Assembly (NCBI GenBank): GCA_026984555.1
Contig: JALSRY010000503.1
Coordinates: forward strand, 1-10,435
Reading direction: 5' to 3'
From: Phycisphaerae bacterium
Lineage (GTDB): Bacteria > Planctomycetota > Phycisphaerae > UBA1845 > Fen-1342
DNA length: 10,435 nucleotides
The notes under the pieces: generated by a model
Seen by the model: the letters and a program-made list of their open reading frames with translations, nothing else
The model's database searches: none
Told to the model about the DNA's origin: nothing
Shown: positions 1 to 6,353 of the stretch, piece after piece
Layout of the letters: each line of letters opens with the position of its first letter
How positions within the stretch are numbered: position 1 is the stretch's first letter
Program-made: the position numbers and the translations under genes

Positions 1-299
1 TCCGGCGTTTCGACGAGTTGAGTCGAGGCGGGCGTAGACAGGAACATGAGGAGTTGGCAACACCTCTGCGAGGGGAAACTCTTGTTGTGTGGTGCTCTGG
101 GCAGCTACAGACCATCGTGTCGGCGTCGGCAGACGCGGCGCCGCGGGGGTTGTACATGTTGCGATGGCTCGCCCTTGTCAGCGCCCCCGCCTTGCCTGCC
201 CTTCTTGCGAATCCAGATTCCTGCGATTTTTTGCGTTCCGACCGGCCGAAGCCCTGCGCGGTGGCTCGGCGACCTTCGGGACCGTGGCTTGGCAATTCC

Positions 300-328
300 C
301 TCCGCTCGCGTTCGCGGGCGGGGTTTTT
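300..328 (+). terminator. Intrinsic terminator or leader attenuator
   Basis: Bases 300-309 pair with 314-323 in a 10-bp GC-rich stem that includes two G-U wobbles. The loop is four bases (GTTC), and five T follow at 324-328. This is the form of a Rho-independent terminator on the plus strand. It may end a gene lying left of the window. If transcription of the gene at 474 begins upstream of it, it would instead act as an attenuator in that leader. Confidence 0.6.
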
Positions 329-333
329 CGATC

Positions 334-352
334 CGTCGCCAGCGCGGCGACG
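334..352 (+). other. Short perfect hairpin in leader
   Basis: CGTCGCC (334-340) pairs perfectly with GGCGACG (346-352) around a five-base loop. It lies six bases after the T-run of the preceding terminator-like hairpin and 121 bases before the gene at 474. It has no T-tract and its role is unknown. It could stabilise the 5' end of the leader, or be a by-product of high GC content. Confidence 0.35.
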
Positions 353-458
353 ACGCACTTTGGGCGGGTGGCGGCGGTCCGCGGCCCGTGGAATGTACGT
401 TCACGTCTTGGTGTCTTCCCTCACAAGGACACGGTAGGCGCAAAGACACAGCTTTCTG

Positions 459-466
459 AAGGAGGT
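459..466 (+). promoter_or_regulatory. Strong Shine-Dalgarno for the gene at 474
   Basis: AAGGAGGT is an eight-base match to the anti-Shine-Dalgarno of 16S rRNA and ends seven bases before the ATG at 474. This spacing fixes the start codon and suggests high translation, which fits an abundant secreted protein. Confidence 0.85.
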
Positions 467-473
467 GTAACTG

Positions 474-3400
474 ATGAGTTGGAGGAAGCCCGTTTTCACC
501 CTTGGCGCGGTGCTCGCATGTACCAGCGTCCTGTTGGCGGCGCAGAAGCCGAAGGTTCAACCGCCAACCGACCCCGCCGCATTGGCGAGTCCCACGGCAC
601 AGGCTCGCTCGGCGGTCGCCAACGTGACGGTGGCGAGCCGGCTGCACGCTGTCGTGGATGGTCCACGAAGCGGCGGCGACACATGTGCCGATGCCACGGT
701 CATCACGGCGCTGCCGTTCTCGGATACCGGGAACACCTGTGCGTTCACCGATGACTACGACGAAGTGTGTCCGTTTACCGGATCGACATCGCCTGACGTC
801 GTGTACGAGTACACGCCGGCGGCCGACATCGTCGTCGATATCTCGTTGTGCAACGACGGGACGGACTACGACACGAAACTCTACGTCTACGAAGGCGCCT
901 GCCCCGGCAACGTGGTTGCCTGTAACGACGACGCCTGCTCCTCGCCGCAGTTTTCCTCGTTTGTCTCCGAGGTGACCGGCATCTCTCTGACCGGCGGAAC
1001 CACCTACTACATCGTGGTCGACGGTTACGGCGGCGGATGTGGCAACTATGCCATCACGGTCAACGAGGGCGTTCCCCCGCCGCCGGGCCCCGAGTGCCCC
1101 GCGGACGCGCTCTTTGGTCAGGATGCGACCTCGCCTGACGGTGGCTGGACCGCCGGCACGAGCGAAGCCGACGTCAACGGCTCGAACCTCCTCCGCTACG
1201 AGGACTTCTCGGGCGTGACCGGTCAGATCTGCGACATCCACTGGTGGGGCCTGAATCTGGTCAACACCGGAAGCTGGATGTCTTGCACCGACAGTGATCC
1301 GCAGTTCGAGATCAAGTTCTACCAGGACGATGGCGGTCAGCCGGGTGCCGAGGTCGCGTCGTACGTCGTGACGCCGATCCAGACGCTGACCGGTCTCCAG
1401 TATGCGGGCTTCGACCTCTACAGCTTCGACGTGCCCTCGCTCAGCCCGTGCGTCACGCTTGCCAACGGATGGGTCTCGATCCAGGGGCTCGGCGACGCGA
1501 GCTGCTGGTTCCTCTGGATGAGCAGCGGCGAAACCGGCTCGGGCCTGTCGTACTTCTTTGATGGTACCTCGCTCCAGACTCAGGACTTCGACCTGAGTCT
1601 CTGCCTCACCGGCGAGTACGTGCCCACGTTCGGCGCTTGCTGCGACGACGCCACCGGCGATTGCCAGGAAAACGTCGAGATGATCAATTGCCTCGGCGCC
1701 AGCCAGCGCTTCATCGAGAACGGCACCTGCGCCGACTTCGACCCGCCTTGCGGCCAGATCCCCGGCGCCTGCTGCTTCCAGGATGCCGACTGCCAGATCC
1801 TCACCGAGGACGACTGCCTCGCCGCCGGTGGCGACTGGCTCGGAGCCAACACCGATTGCAGCCAGTGCCCCGTCAACTGCCCGCCCGGCTATGACCAGGA
1901 GCAGGAGCCGTGCGGCGACGACACCAACGGCGGCTGCAACATGGCCAACCCGACGTTCGAGCCCGTGCAGTGCGGCACGCAGCTTTGCGGCACGGCCTGG
2001 TTCGACGGTTCGACGCGTGACACCGACTGGTATCAGATCGACGTCACCGAGGAAACCGAGATCACGATGACGGTCACGCCGGACTTCGACGCGCTGGCCG
2101 GTTTCATCGAGCAGACGGTGCCCGGCGTTCCCGGTTGCGACAACATCACCGGCAGTGTCAACCCGGCGATGTTCCCGCTGGCCGGCGAGACGCAGAGTGT
2201 TACGCTGTGCGTTGGCCCCGGAACCTACTACCTGTTCGTCGCGCCGACGTTCGACACGCCCGTGGATTGCCCCGCGCTGTACCTGATGACCGTTGATTGC
2301 CAGCCCTGCACGCTGCCGCGTGGTGCTTGCTGCCTGACCGACGGTAGCTGCGTCGAGGACACGCTCGAGTCCGAGTGCGGCCAGATGGGCGGCATTGCCT
2401 GGTACGAGGGTGTGGGTTGCGATCCCGATCCGTGCCCGACCGTTCCGGACAACGACGACTGTGCCAACGCCGAGCCGGTGGGTGATGTCACGTCGCTGGC
2501 GTTCGATACCACCTTTGCCACGTTCGACGGCCCCGGCCTGTGCATCTTCAGCGGTGGCAACATCTGGTACTGCTACACCGCGACCTGCACCGGCGATGCG
2601 ACGATCAGCCTTTGTGGCAGCGATTTCGACACGAAACTCGCGGTCTACGACGGCTGTGGTTGCGATACGTTCAACATGATCGATTGCAATGACGACTCGT
2701 GCGGTCTCCAGTCCGAGCTGACCATCCCGGTCGTCGCCGGCAACGAGTACCTGATCGAGATCGGCGGGTTCGGCGGCGACACCGGCGCCGGCGTGCTGAC
2801 CATCTCGTGCGGTCAGGGTGCCGTGGGGGCCTGCTGCGTCGAGACGGACTGCATCGGCGATATGACCGAGGCCGAGTGTCTCGATGCGGGCGGTACGTGG
2901 TACCAAGGTCAGTCGTGCGATACCTTCCAGTGCCCCGAACCGCTGGCCAACGATGAGTGCGTCGATGCCATCTGCGTCGAAGACGGTCAGACCGTCCTCA
3001 GCAACAATATCGACGCGACCGGAACCGACATCAGCTCGTGCGGTTTCGAGGACACCACCGACGTGTGGTACATGTACACGCCGTCCGTAGATGGTGACGT
3101 GACGGTCAGTCTCTGCGGCAGCGAGTTCGACACCACGCTGGCGATCTATGACGGCTGCGACGGTACGGAGCTCGCGTGTAACGACGACTCCTGCGGTCTC
3201 CAGTCCGAGATCACGATGGCCATGACCGCCGGCACGACGTACTACATCCGTGTCGCCGGTTACAACGGTGCGATGGGCAACTTCACGCTGCTCGTCACCG
3301 GTGGTCAGGGTACCTGCGGTTGTGGTGACCTGGATGGCGACGGCAACGTAGACATGGACGATTACTTCATGTTCCTGGATGCGTTCGGAACCTGCGTGGG

Positions 3401-3590
3401 CGATCCGAAGTACAACGCCGCCGCGGACTTCGACGGTGATGGCTGCATCACGCTGGTAGATTACCAGAACTGGGTGCAGTGCTACCGTGATGCCAATCCG
3501 GGTGCCCCGCTGGTCATGCCGATCATGAAGGTGAACGGCTCGGTTCACAGTCATGGCAACATCGGCCGGCACGGTGCCATGCGGAAGTAG
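474..3590 (+). CDS. Secreted Cys-rich multidomain protein with GACC repeats and C-terminal dockerin-like module
   Basis: The 1038-residue product starts with a signal peptide (basic Arg-Lys, hydrophobic core at about 8-22, probable cleavage near residue 23), so it is exported. PPC-like beta-sandwich modules occur at about 65-197, 475-608, 658-779 and 825-943. The last two are clear duplicates that share a CNDDSCGLQSE motif. A different, Trp-rich domain of about 175 residues (208-382) is not recognised. Six-cysteine GACC repeats lie at 387-426, 431-466, 617-655 and 785-821. A dockerin-like pair of calcium loops follows: D952, D954, D956, D960, D963, then D985, D987, D989, D996. The protein ends in a 28-residue basic, His-containing tail. 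This architecture is typical of Phycisphaerae secreted proteins. The likely role is a cell-surface or extracellular structural, adhesive or scaffold-docked protein, with no catalytic motif seen. The start is set by the AAGGAGGT site seven bases upstream. Export and domain style are confident; function is inferred. Confidence 0.9.
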   Translation: MSWRKPVFTLGAVLACTSVLLAAQKPKVQPPTDPAALASPTAQARSAVANVTVASRLHAVVDGPRSGGDTCADATVITALPFSDTGNTCAFTDDYDEVCPFTGSTSPDVVYEYTPAADIVVDISLCNDGTDYDTKLYVYEGACPGNVVACNDDACSSPQFSSFVSEVTGISLTGGTTYYIVVDGYGGGCGNYAITVNEGVPPPPGPECPADALFGQDATSPDGGWTAGTSEADVNGSNLLRYEDFSGVTGQICDIHWWGLNLVNTGSWMSCTDSDPQFEIKFYQDDGGQPGAEVASYVVTPIQTLTGLQYAGFDLYSFDVPSLSPCVTLANGWVSIQGLGDASCWFLWMSSGETGSGLSYFFDGTSLQTQDFDLSLCLTGEYVPTFGACCDDATGDCQENVEMINCLGASQRFIENGTCADFDPPCGQIPGACCFQDADCQILTEDDCLAAGGDWLGANTDCSQCPVNCPPGYDQEQEPCGDDTNGGCNMANPTFEPVQCGTQLCGTAWFDGSTRDTDWYQIDVTEETEITMTVTPDFDALAGFIEQTVPGVPGCDNITGSVNPAMFPLAGETQSVTLCVGPGTYYLFVAPTFDTPVDCPALYLMTVDCQPCTLPRGACCLTDGSCVEDTLESECGQMGGIAWYEGVGCDPDPCPTVPDNDDCANAEPVGDVTSLAFDTTFATFDGPGLCIFSGGNIWYCYTATCTGDATISLCGSDFDTKLAVYDGCGCDTFNMIDCNDDSCGLQSELTIPVVAGNEYLIEIGGFGGDTGAGVLTISCGQGAVGACCVETDCIGDMTEAECLDAGGTWYQGQSCDTFQCPEPLANDECVDAICVEDGQTVLSNNIDATGTDISSCGFEDTTDVWYMYTPSVDGDVTVSLCGSEFDTTLAIYDGCDGTELACNDDSCGLQSEITMAMTAGTTYYIRVAGYNGAMGNFTLLVTGGQGTCGCGDLDGDGNVDMDDYFMFLDAFGTCVGDPKYNAAADFDGDGCITLVDYQNWVQCYRDANPGAPLVMPIMKVNGSVHSHGNIGRHGAMRK

Positions 3591-3616
3591 GTCGTCAGAT
3601 TCGTGAGTCTTGCGAT

Positions 3617-3641
3617 GCCCGCCGGCTTCGCGCCGGCGGGC
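3617..3641 (+). terminator. GC-rich hairpin after the GACC-repeat gene
   Basis: GCCCGCCGGC (3617-3626) pairs perfectly with GCCGGCGGGC (3632-3641) around a five-base TTCGC loop, 26 bases after the stop codon. No T-tract follows, so it is not a classical intrinsic terminator. It may protect the 3' end of the upstream message, pause polymerase or terminate weakly. The next gene begins 103 bases further on in the same direction and could be reached by read-through. Confidence 0.5.
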
Positions 3642-3726
3642 GCCGCGGGCTCGGTCGCGGAGGCGACGTTACCCTCTGCGAACGTATGTTTTTTCTCCTG
3701 AGATTCCGGCGTGCGGGCGCACGCGT

Positions 3727-3734
3727 AAAGGAGG
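3727..3734 (+). promoter_or_regulatory. Shine-Dalgarno for the PEP-CTERM gene
   Basis: AAAGGAGG lies ten bases before the ATG at 3745. It decides between that start and an in-frame ATG at 3613-3615 or GTG/TTG-type start near 3610, which would add 45 Arg/Pro-rich residues before the signal peptide and has no such site. Confidence 0.8.
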
Positions 3735-3744
3735 AGCGAGAATC

Positions 3745-4296
3745 ATGAAGAAGTGTAGCGTTTTGATGGCCGTGGTTGCGGCCGGCATGTTGGTGGCCAG
3801 TGCGTCGGCGACCATCATGGTCGATTTCGACCCGTTCGACGCGTACATCCCCGGTGTCGGCGACACGATCCAGATCAACATCATCGCCGATATCCCCGAG
3901 AGCGAAGCGATCGTGGGATGGGGCATGGATGCGGTCGTCGATGATCCCGCCATCGCCGACATCACCGGCGTAACGGTCAACGGCGCTTTGTTTGATCCGG
4001 TGACCACACCGGACGGCGACGGTCTCGGCGGCCTCGTGCCGCTCGGCGGTAACGTCTGGGGCAATGGTGTGATCCTCGCCACGCTCGATGTCACCGGCTT
4101 CGCCGAGGGTTGGACCAGCATCTTCAGTTGGGACGACAACCCCAGCGACCTCACCGAAGGTTTCGCGATCGACCCGGCGCTCGGCGGCGGTTTTGCCGAC
4201 GTCAACTACCTCACCGGGTTCGTGACCGTCCTGCCCGAGCCGGCTTCGCTGACGCTGTTGGCGCTGGCTGGTCTGCTCGCGGTGCGTCGCCGGTAG
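3745..4296 (+). CDS. Exported PEP-CTERM protein with cohesin-like middle
   Basis: The 183-residue product has a signal peptide (Lys2-Lys3, hydrophobic stretch to about 20, ASA cleavage site after residue 22). Its C-terminal sorting tail is classic PEP-CTERM: Pro-Glu-Pro at 164-166, a hydrophobic segment at 168-180 and terminal Arg-Arg-Arg. Such tails are known to direct processing by exosortase and are frequent in biofilm-forming Gram-negative bacteria and planctomycetes. The mature part (23-160) is acidic and apparently all-beta. Its order, an early GDTIQINI strand, GMDAVVDDPAIADITGV, and a later ILATLDVTGF strand, resembles cohesin-type domains, though this is only a visual resemblance. It has no cysteine after the signal peptide, unlike the Cys-rich neighbour upstream. 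The start at 3745 is supported by AAAGGAGG. It lies 154 bases downstream of the dockerin-bearing gene in the same orientation, so the two may be coexpressed. No exosortase gene is in the window. Confidence 0.88.
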   Translation: MKKCSVLMAVVAAGMLVASASATIMVDFDPFDAYIPGVGDTIQINIIADIPESEAIVGWGMDAVVDDPAIADITGVTVNGALFDPVTTPDGDGLGGLVPLGGNVWGNGVILATLDVTGFAEGWTSIFSWDDNPSDLTEGFAIDPALGGGFADVNYLTGFVTVLPEPASLTLLALAGLLAVRRR

Positions 4297-4324
4297 CCGT
4301 GCGTTGGTCGGGCGTTCGCTGGTA

Positions 4325-4340
4325 CGGGTGAATCCACCCG
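4325..4340 (+). other. Small hairpin after the PEP-CTERM gene
   Basis: CGGGTG (4325-4330) and CACCCG (4335-4340) pair perfectly around a four-base loop, 28 bases after the stop codon. There is no T-run, and the stronger terminator lies 38 bases downstream. It may be incidental or part of a composite termination region. Confidence 0.3.
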
Positions 4341-4378
4341 GCTGATGCGGTTCCGACCGGCGGAAAGCAAATGAGAAC

Positions 4379-4418
4379 GGGCCGCCGCTCCACACACGGG
4401 GCGACGGCCCTTCTTTAT
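4379..4418 (+). terminator. Intrinsic terminator between convergent genes
   Basis: Bases 4379-4391 and 4398-4410 form a 13-position stem with one C-A mismatch and one G-U wobble, a six-base ACACAC loop, and a following TTCTTTAT run. This is a Rho-independent terminator for the plus-strand gene ending at 4296. Read on the minus strand, the same stem is followed by GTTCTCATTT, a weaker U-rich run, so it may also stop transcription from the convergent dehydrogenase gene ending at 4455. Confidence 0.8.
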
Positions 4419-4454
4419 CATCGGCACTTTCCCGCAACCGGCGTGCGGTCGCCG

Positions 4455-5804
4455 CTACTCCAGGGCCGTAACACGCTCCGAAAACGCCATGCCCTCTTTT
4501 TCCAGCTCGCGCAACACGGATCGGCAGACACGCTCGTGGGTGGGGATGTGACTCCCGGTGAGGGGAAGCTGGTCGGTGAGAACCAGCCGCGCCGCGATAG
4601 CCGCCGGCAGCCCCACCGAATGAGCCATCGCCGTAAAACCTCCCGGCTTGCCCAGATGGGTGAACGTGCTGGTGATTTTCTCCCGGCGGTCGTTTTCCTC
4701 GGGGTAGCACACTTCGAGTTCGTGGACGATCGCCACCATGTCGCGCGCCCCCGGGGGAAGCACGAGCTTCTTGCGTAACAGGTGGATCAGCGCGTCAGCG
4801 GCCGTCTCCCCGTCGATGCCCGCGGGCTCGGTCGAGAAGAGTCCGAGCCAGCGCAGGTTCTCCATGATTCGACCGGTCTCGCTGATGTGCAGGAAGTTCG
4901 CTACACGGCTGTCGAGCCGCCCGCCGGATGTGGACTGCGGCAGAAACATCTCGACGATCTCCGCATAGCTGCGTTCGTGCAGACGGGGAATGCGGATGTG
5001 CTCGTTGGGCATTCCGAGCCGGACGATCTGGAGCCAGGTTTCACACCAGCCGGGATAACGCAACGTGCCGCGGATCATGGTTTTCACGCGGCTGAGCCCG
5101 AAGACGGACGCGTAGGAAAGGGAATCGCGGTTGGGGTAGGCCTCCATCTTGCCGACACCGTCCACGTCCACCAGCCACGAGTGTTGAAAAACGTGGTGCC
5201 ACGGCACAATCTTGATTTGGCCGTCGAGCAGGTACTGCGCCCCGTGTTCGGCGGACATGACGACGTTGCGTGGGTTCCAGGTGATGCAGTACCGCAGTGG
5301 GTTCGCGTCGACGTCGGGCGCGGGGACGCCGCTGCCGTAGGAACGGAAACGCTCCACGTACCCACCGCGGGTGCGGACGCGTTCGATGATCTCCATCGCC
5401 GACATGATGTCGATGCCCGGGTCGAGCCCGACTTCCGTCAGCAGCAGGATGCCGTTGCGGTGCGCGTCGCGGTCGAGGTCTCGTACCCGCTCCTCGCGGT
5501 ACGACGCCGACACCATGTGCGCATGATGTTGCACGCAGTCGGCGGCGATCTGGGGTTGAAACATCGGCGGCATCAGGTTGACGACCAGGTCGGACTGCTT
5601 GATCAACGCCGATCGCAACGCCAGGTCGTTGACATCGAAATAGGTTGCGCTGCCGCGCGGATGGTTTCCGACACGCTCGCGCGCGAGGGATTCGTCACGG
5701 TCGGCGACGGTGACGAACCAATCGTGGGCCTCGGCCTGGTCGAGCAGGTAGTGGATGAGGAAGGGGGCGCTTTGCCCGGCGCCGAGAATCAGTACGTTTT
5801 TCAC
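4455..5804 (-). CDS. LYS9-type saccharopine dehydrogenase family protein
   Basis: The 449-residue product matches the LYS9-type saccharopine reductase family (about 446 residues in yeast) over its whole length. These enzymes interconvert saccharopine with glutamate plus alpha-aminoadipate semialdehyde in lysine metabolism, in the cytoplasm. Visible marks are an N-terminal Rossmann motif (G8-A-G10-Q-S-A13), EVGLDPGID at 124-132, SGVPAPDVDANPL at 158-170, YPNRDSLSY at 223-231, RGTLRYPGW at 245-253, RDMV at 354-357 and MAHSVGLPAAIAA at 393-405. Asp35 sits at the expected end of the second beta strand, which favours NAD over NADP, with Arg37 beside it. I chose the GTG at 5804 because it begins directly before the Rossmann strand and has AAAGG nine bases upstream. 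An ATG at 5870 would add 22 non-family residues. The gene stands alone with its own promoter. Other activities of the superfamily, such as lysine 6-dehydrogenase or carboxynorspermidine synthase, are possible but match less well. Confidence 0.88.
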   Translation of the reverse strand: MKNVLILGAGQSAPFLIHYLLDQAEAHDWFVTVADRDESLARERVGNHPRGSATYFDVNDLALRSALIKQSDLVVNLMPPMFQPQIAADCVQHHAHMVSASYREERVRDLDRDAHRNGILLLTEVGLDPGIDIMSAMEIIERVRTRGGYVERFRSYGSGVPAPDVDANPLRYCITWNPRNVVMSAEHGAQYLLDGQIKIVPWHHVFQHSWLVDVDGVGKMEAYPNRDSLSYASVFGLSRVKTMIRGTLRYPGWCETWLQIVRLGMPNEHIRIPRLHERSYAEIVEMFLPQSTSGGRLDSRVANFLHISETGRIMENLRWLGLFSTEPAGIDGETAADALIHLLRKKLVLPPGARDMVAIVHELEVCYPEENDRREKITSTFTHLGKPGGFTAMAHSVGLPAAIAARLVLTDQLPLTGSHIPTHERVCRSVLRELEKEGMAFSERVTALE

Positions 5805-5912
5805 TCGAATCAGCCTTTCACAGTATGGAATTCGTCGCTCCCGCGCGGACCAGGCCACGCCGGTGATCATTCCGCGTACCGCGGCGTCGGCGGGTCGCGG
5901 AACGGGCGGACC

Positions 5913-5940
5913 ATGATAGCCAAAGTGTCCGCGTGGACAA
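5913..5940 (-). promoter_or_regulatory. Sigma-70-type promoter for the saccharopine dehydrogenase gene
   Basis: On the minus strand the -35 box TTGTCC (5940-5935) and -10 box TATCAT (5918-5913) are separated by 16 bases. Both are close to the consensus TTGACA and TATAAT in an otherwise GC-rich area. Transcription would begin near 5906, giving a leader of about 100 bases before the GTG at 5804. An alternative start at 5870 would have a leader of about 36 bases. Confidence 0.6.
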
Positions 5941-5964
5941 AATCCGCTCGGGAGCGCTTTTGTC
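5936..5964. promoter_or_regulatory. Palindrome over the -35 box, candidate operator
   Basis: GACAAAA (5936-5942) is mirrored by TTTTGTC (5958-5964). Within them CGCTC (5945-5949) is mirrored by GAGCG (5952-5956). Twelve base pairs are therefore symmetric, with only a small internal asymmetry and a two-base centre. Five of the six -35 bases lie in the left arm, so a bound dimeric regulator would compete with RNA polymerase. On the plus strand a run of A, not T, follows, so it is not a terminator for either strand. The regulator is unknown. Confidence 0.45.
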
Positions 5965-6262
5965 GAAAAAAAGCTCACTCAGGCCCGCTGGTAAGATGGA
6001 CAAGGTGGGGTGCGGCGCTAAGATTACGACCGTGCAGGAACGGATAGGTTTTCTGCGACACGCGCCGGGGGATGGGAGCTGGTACGGTCCGGGGGTGATG
6101 GAGGGGACGACTTTAGTAAACGGGGGGATTCCGCGTCATGAGCATTACCGGATCATGCCGATCCAATAGCTGGTGAATGGTTTGTTTGGCGGCCGGGCTG
6201 CATTTTTTCGAGGACCTGCCCGGGAATTGGGTAAGGAGGTTGGGGCTGGTCGGATTTGCCTA

Positions 6263-6283
6263 TTTTGTTTCCGAATAACAAAA
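6263..6283. repeat. AT-rich inverted repeat upstream of the giant PKD gene
   Basis: TTTTGTT (6263-6269) and AACAAAA (6277-6283) form a perfect seven-base inverted repeat with a seven-base spacer, 70 bases before the ATG at 6354. It sits in the most AT-rich patch of the spacer. It could be an operator or part of the promoter. No convincing -35/-10 pair could be matched to it; the best is TTGGGG (6240-6245) with TATTTT (6261-6266), spaced only 15 bases. Confidence 0.35.
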
Positions 6284-6353
6284 AAGAAGAGTGGGGAGCA
6301 AAGACTGCGTTGGTCGTGATCTCGCGGGAGTCGGGGAGGCTTGGGGAAAGAGC

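Larger units (their letters stand above)
1..473. other. Non-coding leader region without a convincing gene
   Basis: No reading frame here has both a good ribosome binding site and plausible protein composition. One frame is open from the left edge to a stop at 435-437, but its translation is rich in Arg, Pro, Ala and Ser, shows no domain pattern and runs through a terminator hairpin, so I read it as non-coding. The region contains a terminator-like hairpin (300-328), a second hairpin (334-352) and a weak promoter-like pair, TTGTTG (82-87) and TACAGA (106-111), with an 18-base spacer. It is probably the 3' end of an upstream transcription unit plus the leader of the gene at 474. Confidence 0.6.
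5805..6353. other. Divergent intergenic region (549 bases)
   Basis: This spacer separates the minus-strand dehydrogenase from the plus-strand giant PKD gene. I see no convincing coding region in it. It holds a minus-strand promoter with an overlapping palindrome (5913-5964), an AT-rich inverted repeat (6263-6283), and an orphan Shine-Dalgarno-like AAGGAGGT (6233-6240) with no ATG or GTG at useful spacing. Bases 5970-6230 show nothing I can assign. Confidence 0.6.

Noticed and set aside
3..437. Open frame from the left edge, possibly the C-terminal end of an upstream protein
   Set aside because: Its composition is Arg/Pro/Ser-rich without motifs, and it passes through the terminator-like hairpin at 300-328. 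A real gene end is not excluded for the first part but cannot be supported.
1632..2936. GACC repeats considered as a DNA-level tandem or CRISPR-like array
   Set aside because: The repeats are protein-level, 36-40 residues long, poorly conserved in DNA and irregularly spaced.
105..3572. Very long open frame on the minus strand opposite the GACC-repeat gene (1155 codons)
   Set aside because: Its translation is dominated by Arg, Val, Ala, Gly and His with no domain pattern. It mirrors the codon bias of a GC-rich gene, and the plus strand carries a signal peptide, ordered domains and a strong ribosome binding site.
3595..4710. Minus-strand open frame opposite the PEP-CTERM gene
   Set aside because: It crosses a terminator and overlaps the end of the dehydrogenase in another frame, and its sequence is low-complexity Arg/His-rich.
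4782..6047. Plus-strand open frame opposite the saccharopine dehydrogenase
   Set aside because: It is antisense to a full-length enzyme family match, with no ribosome binding site or domain, and it runs across the dehydrogenase promoter.
5933..6169. Plus-strand 78-codon open frame in the divergent spacer
   Set aside because: It starts inside the minus-strand promoter, has no ribosome binding site, and its translation is rich in Gly and charged residues with no pattern.
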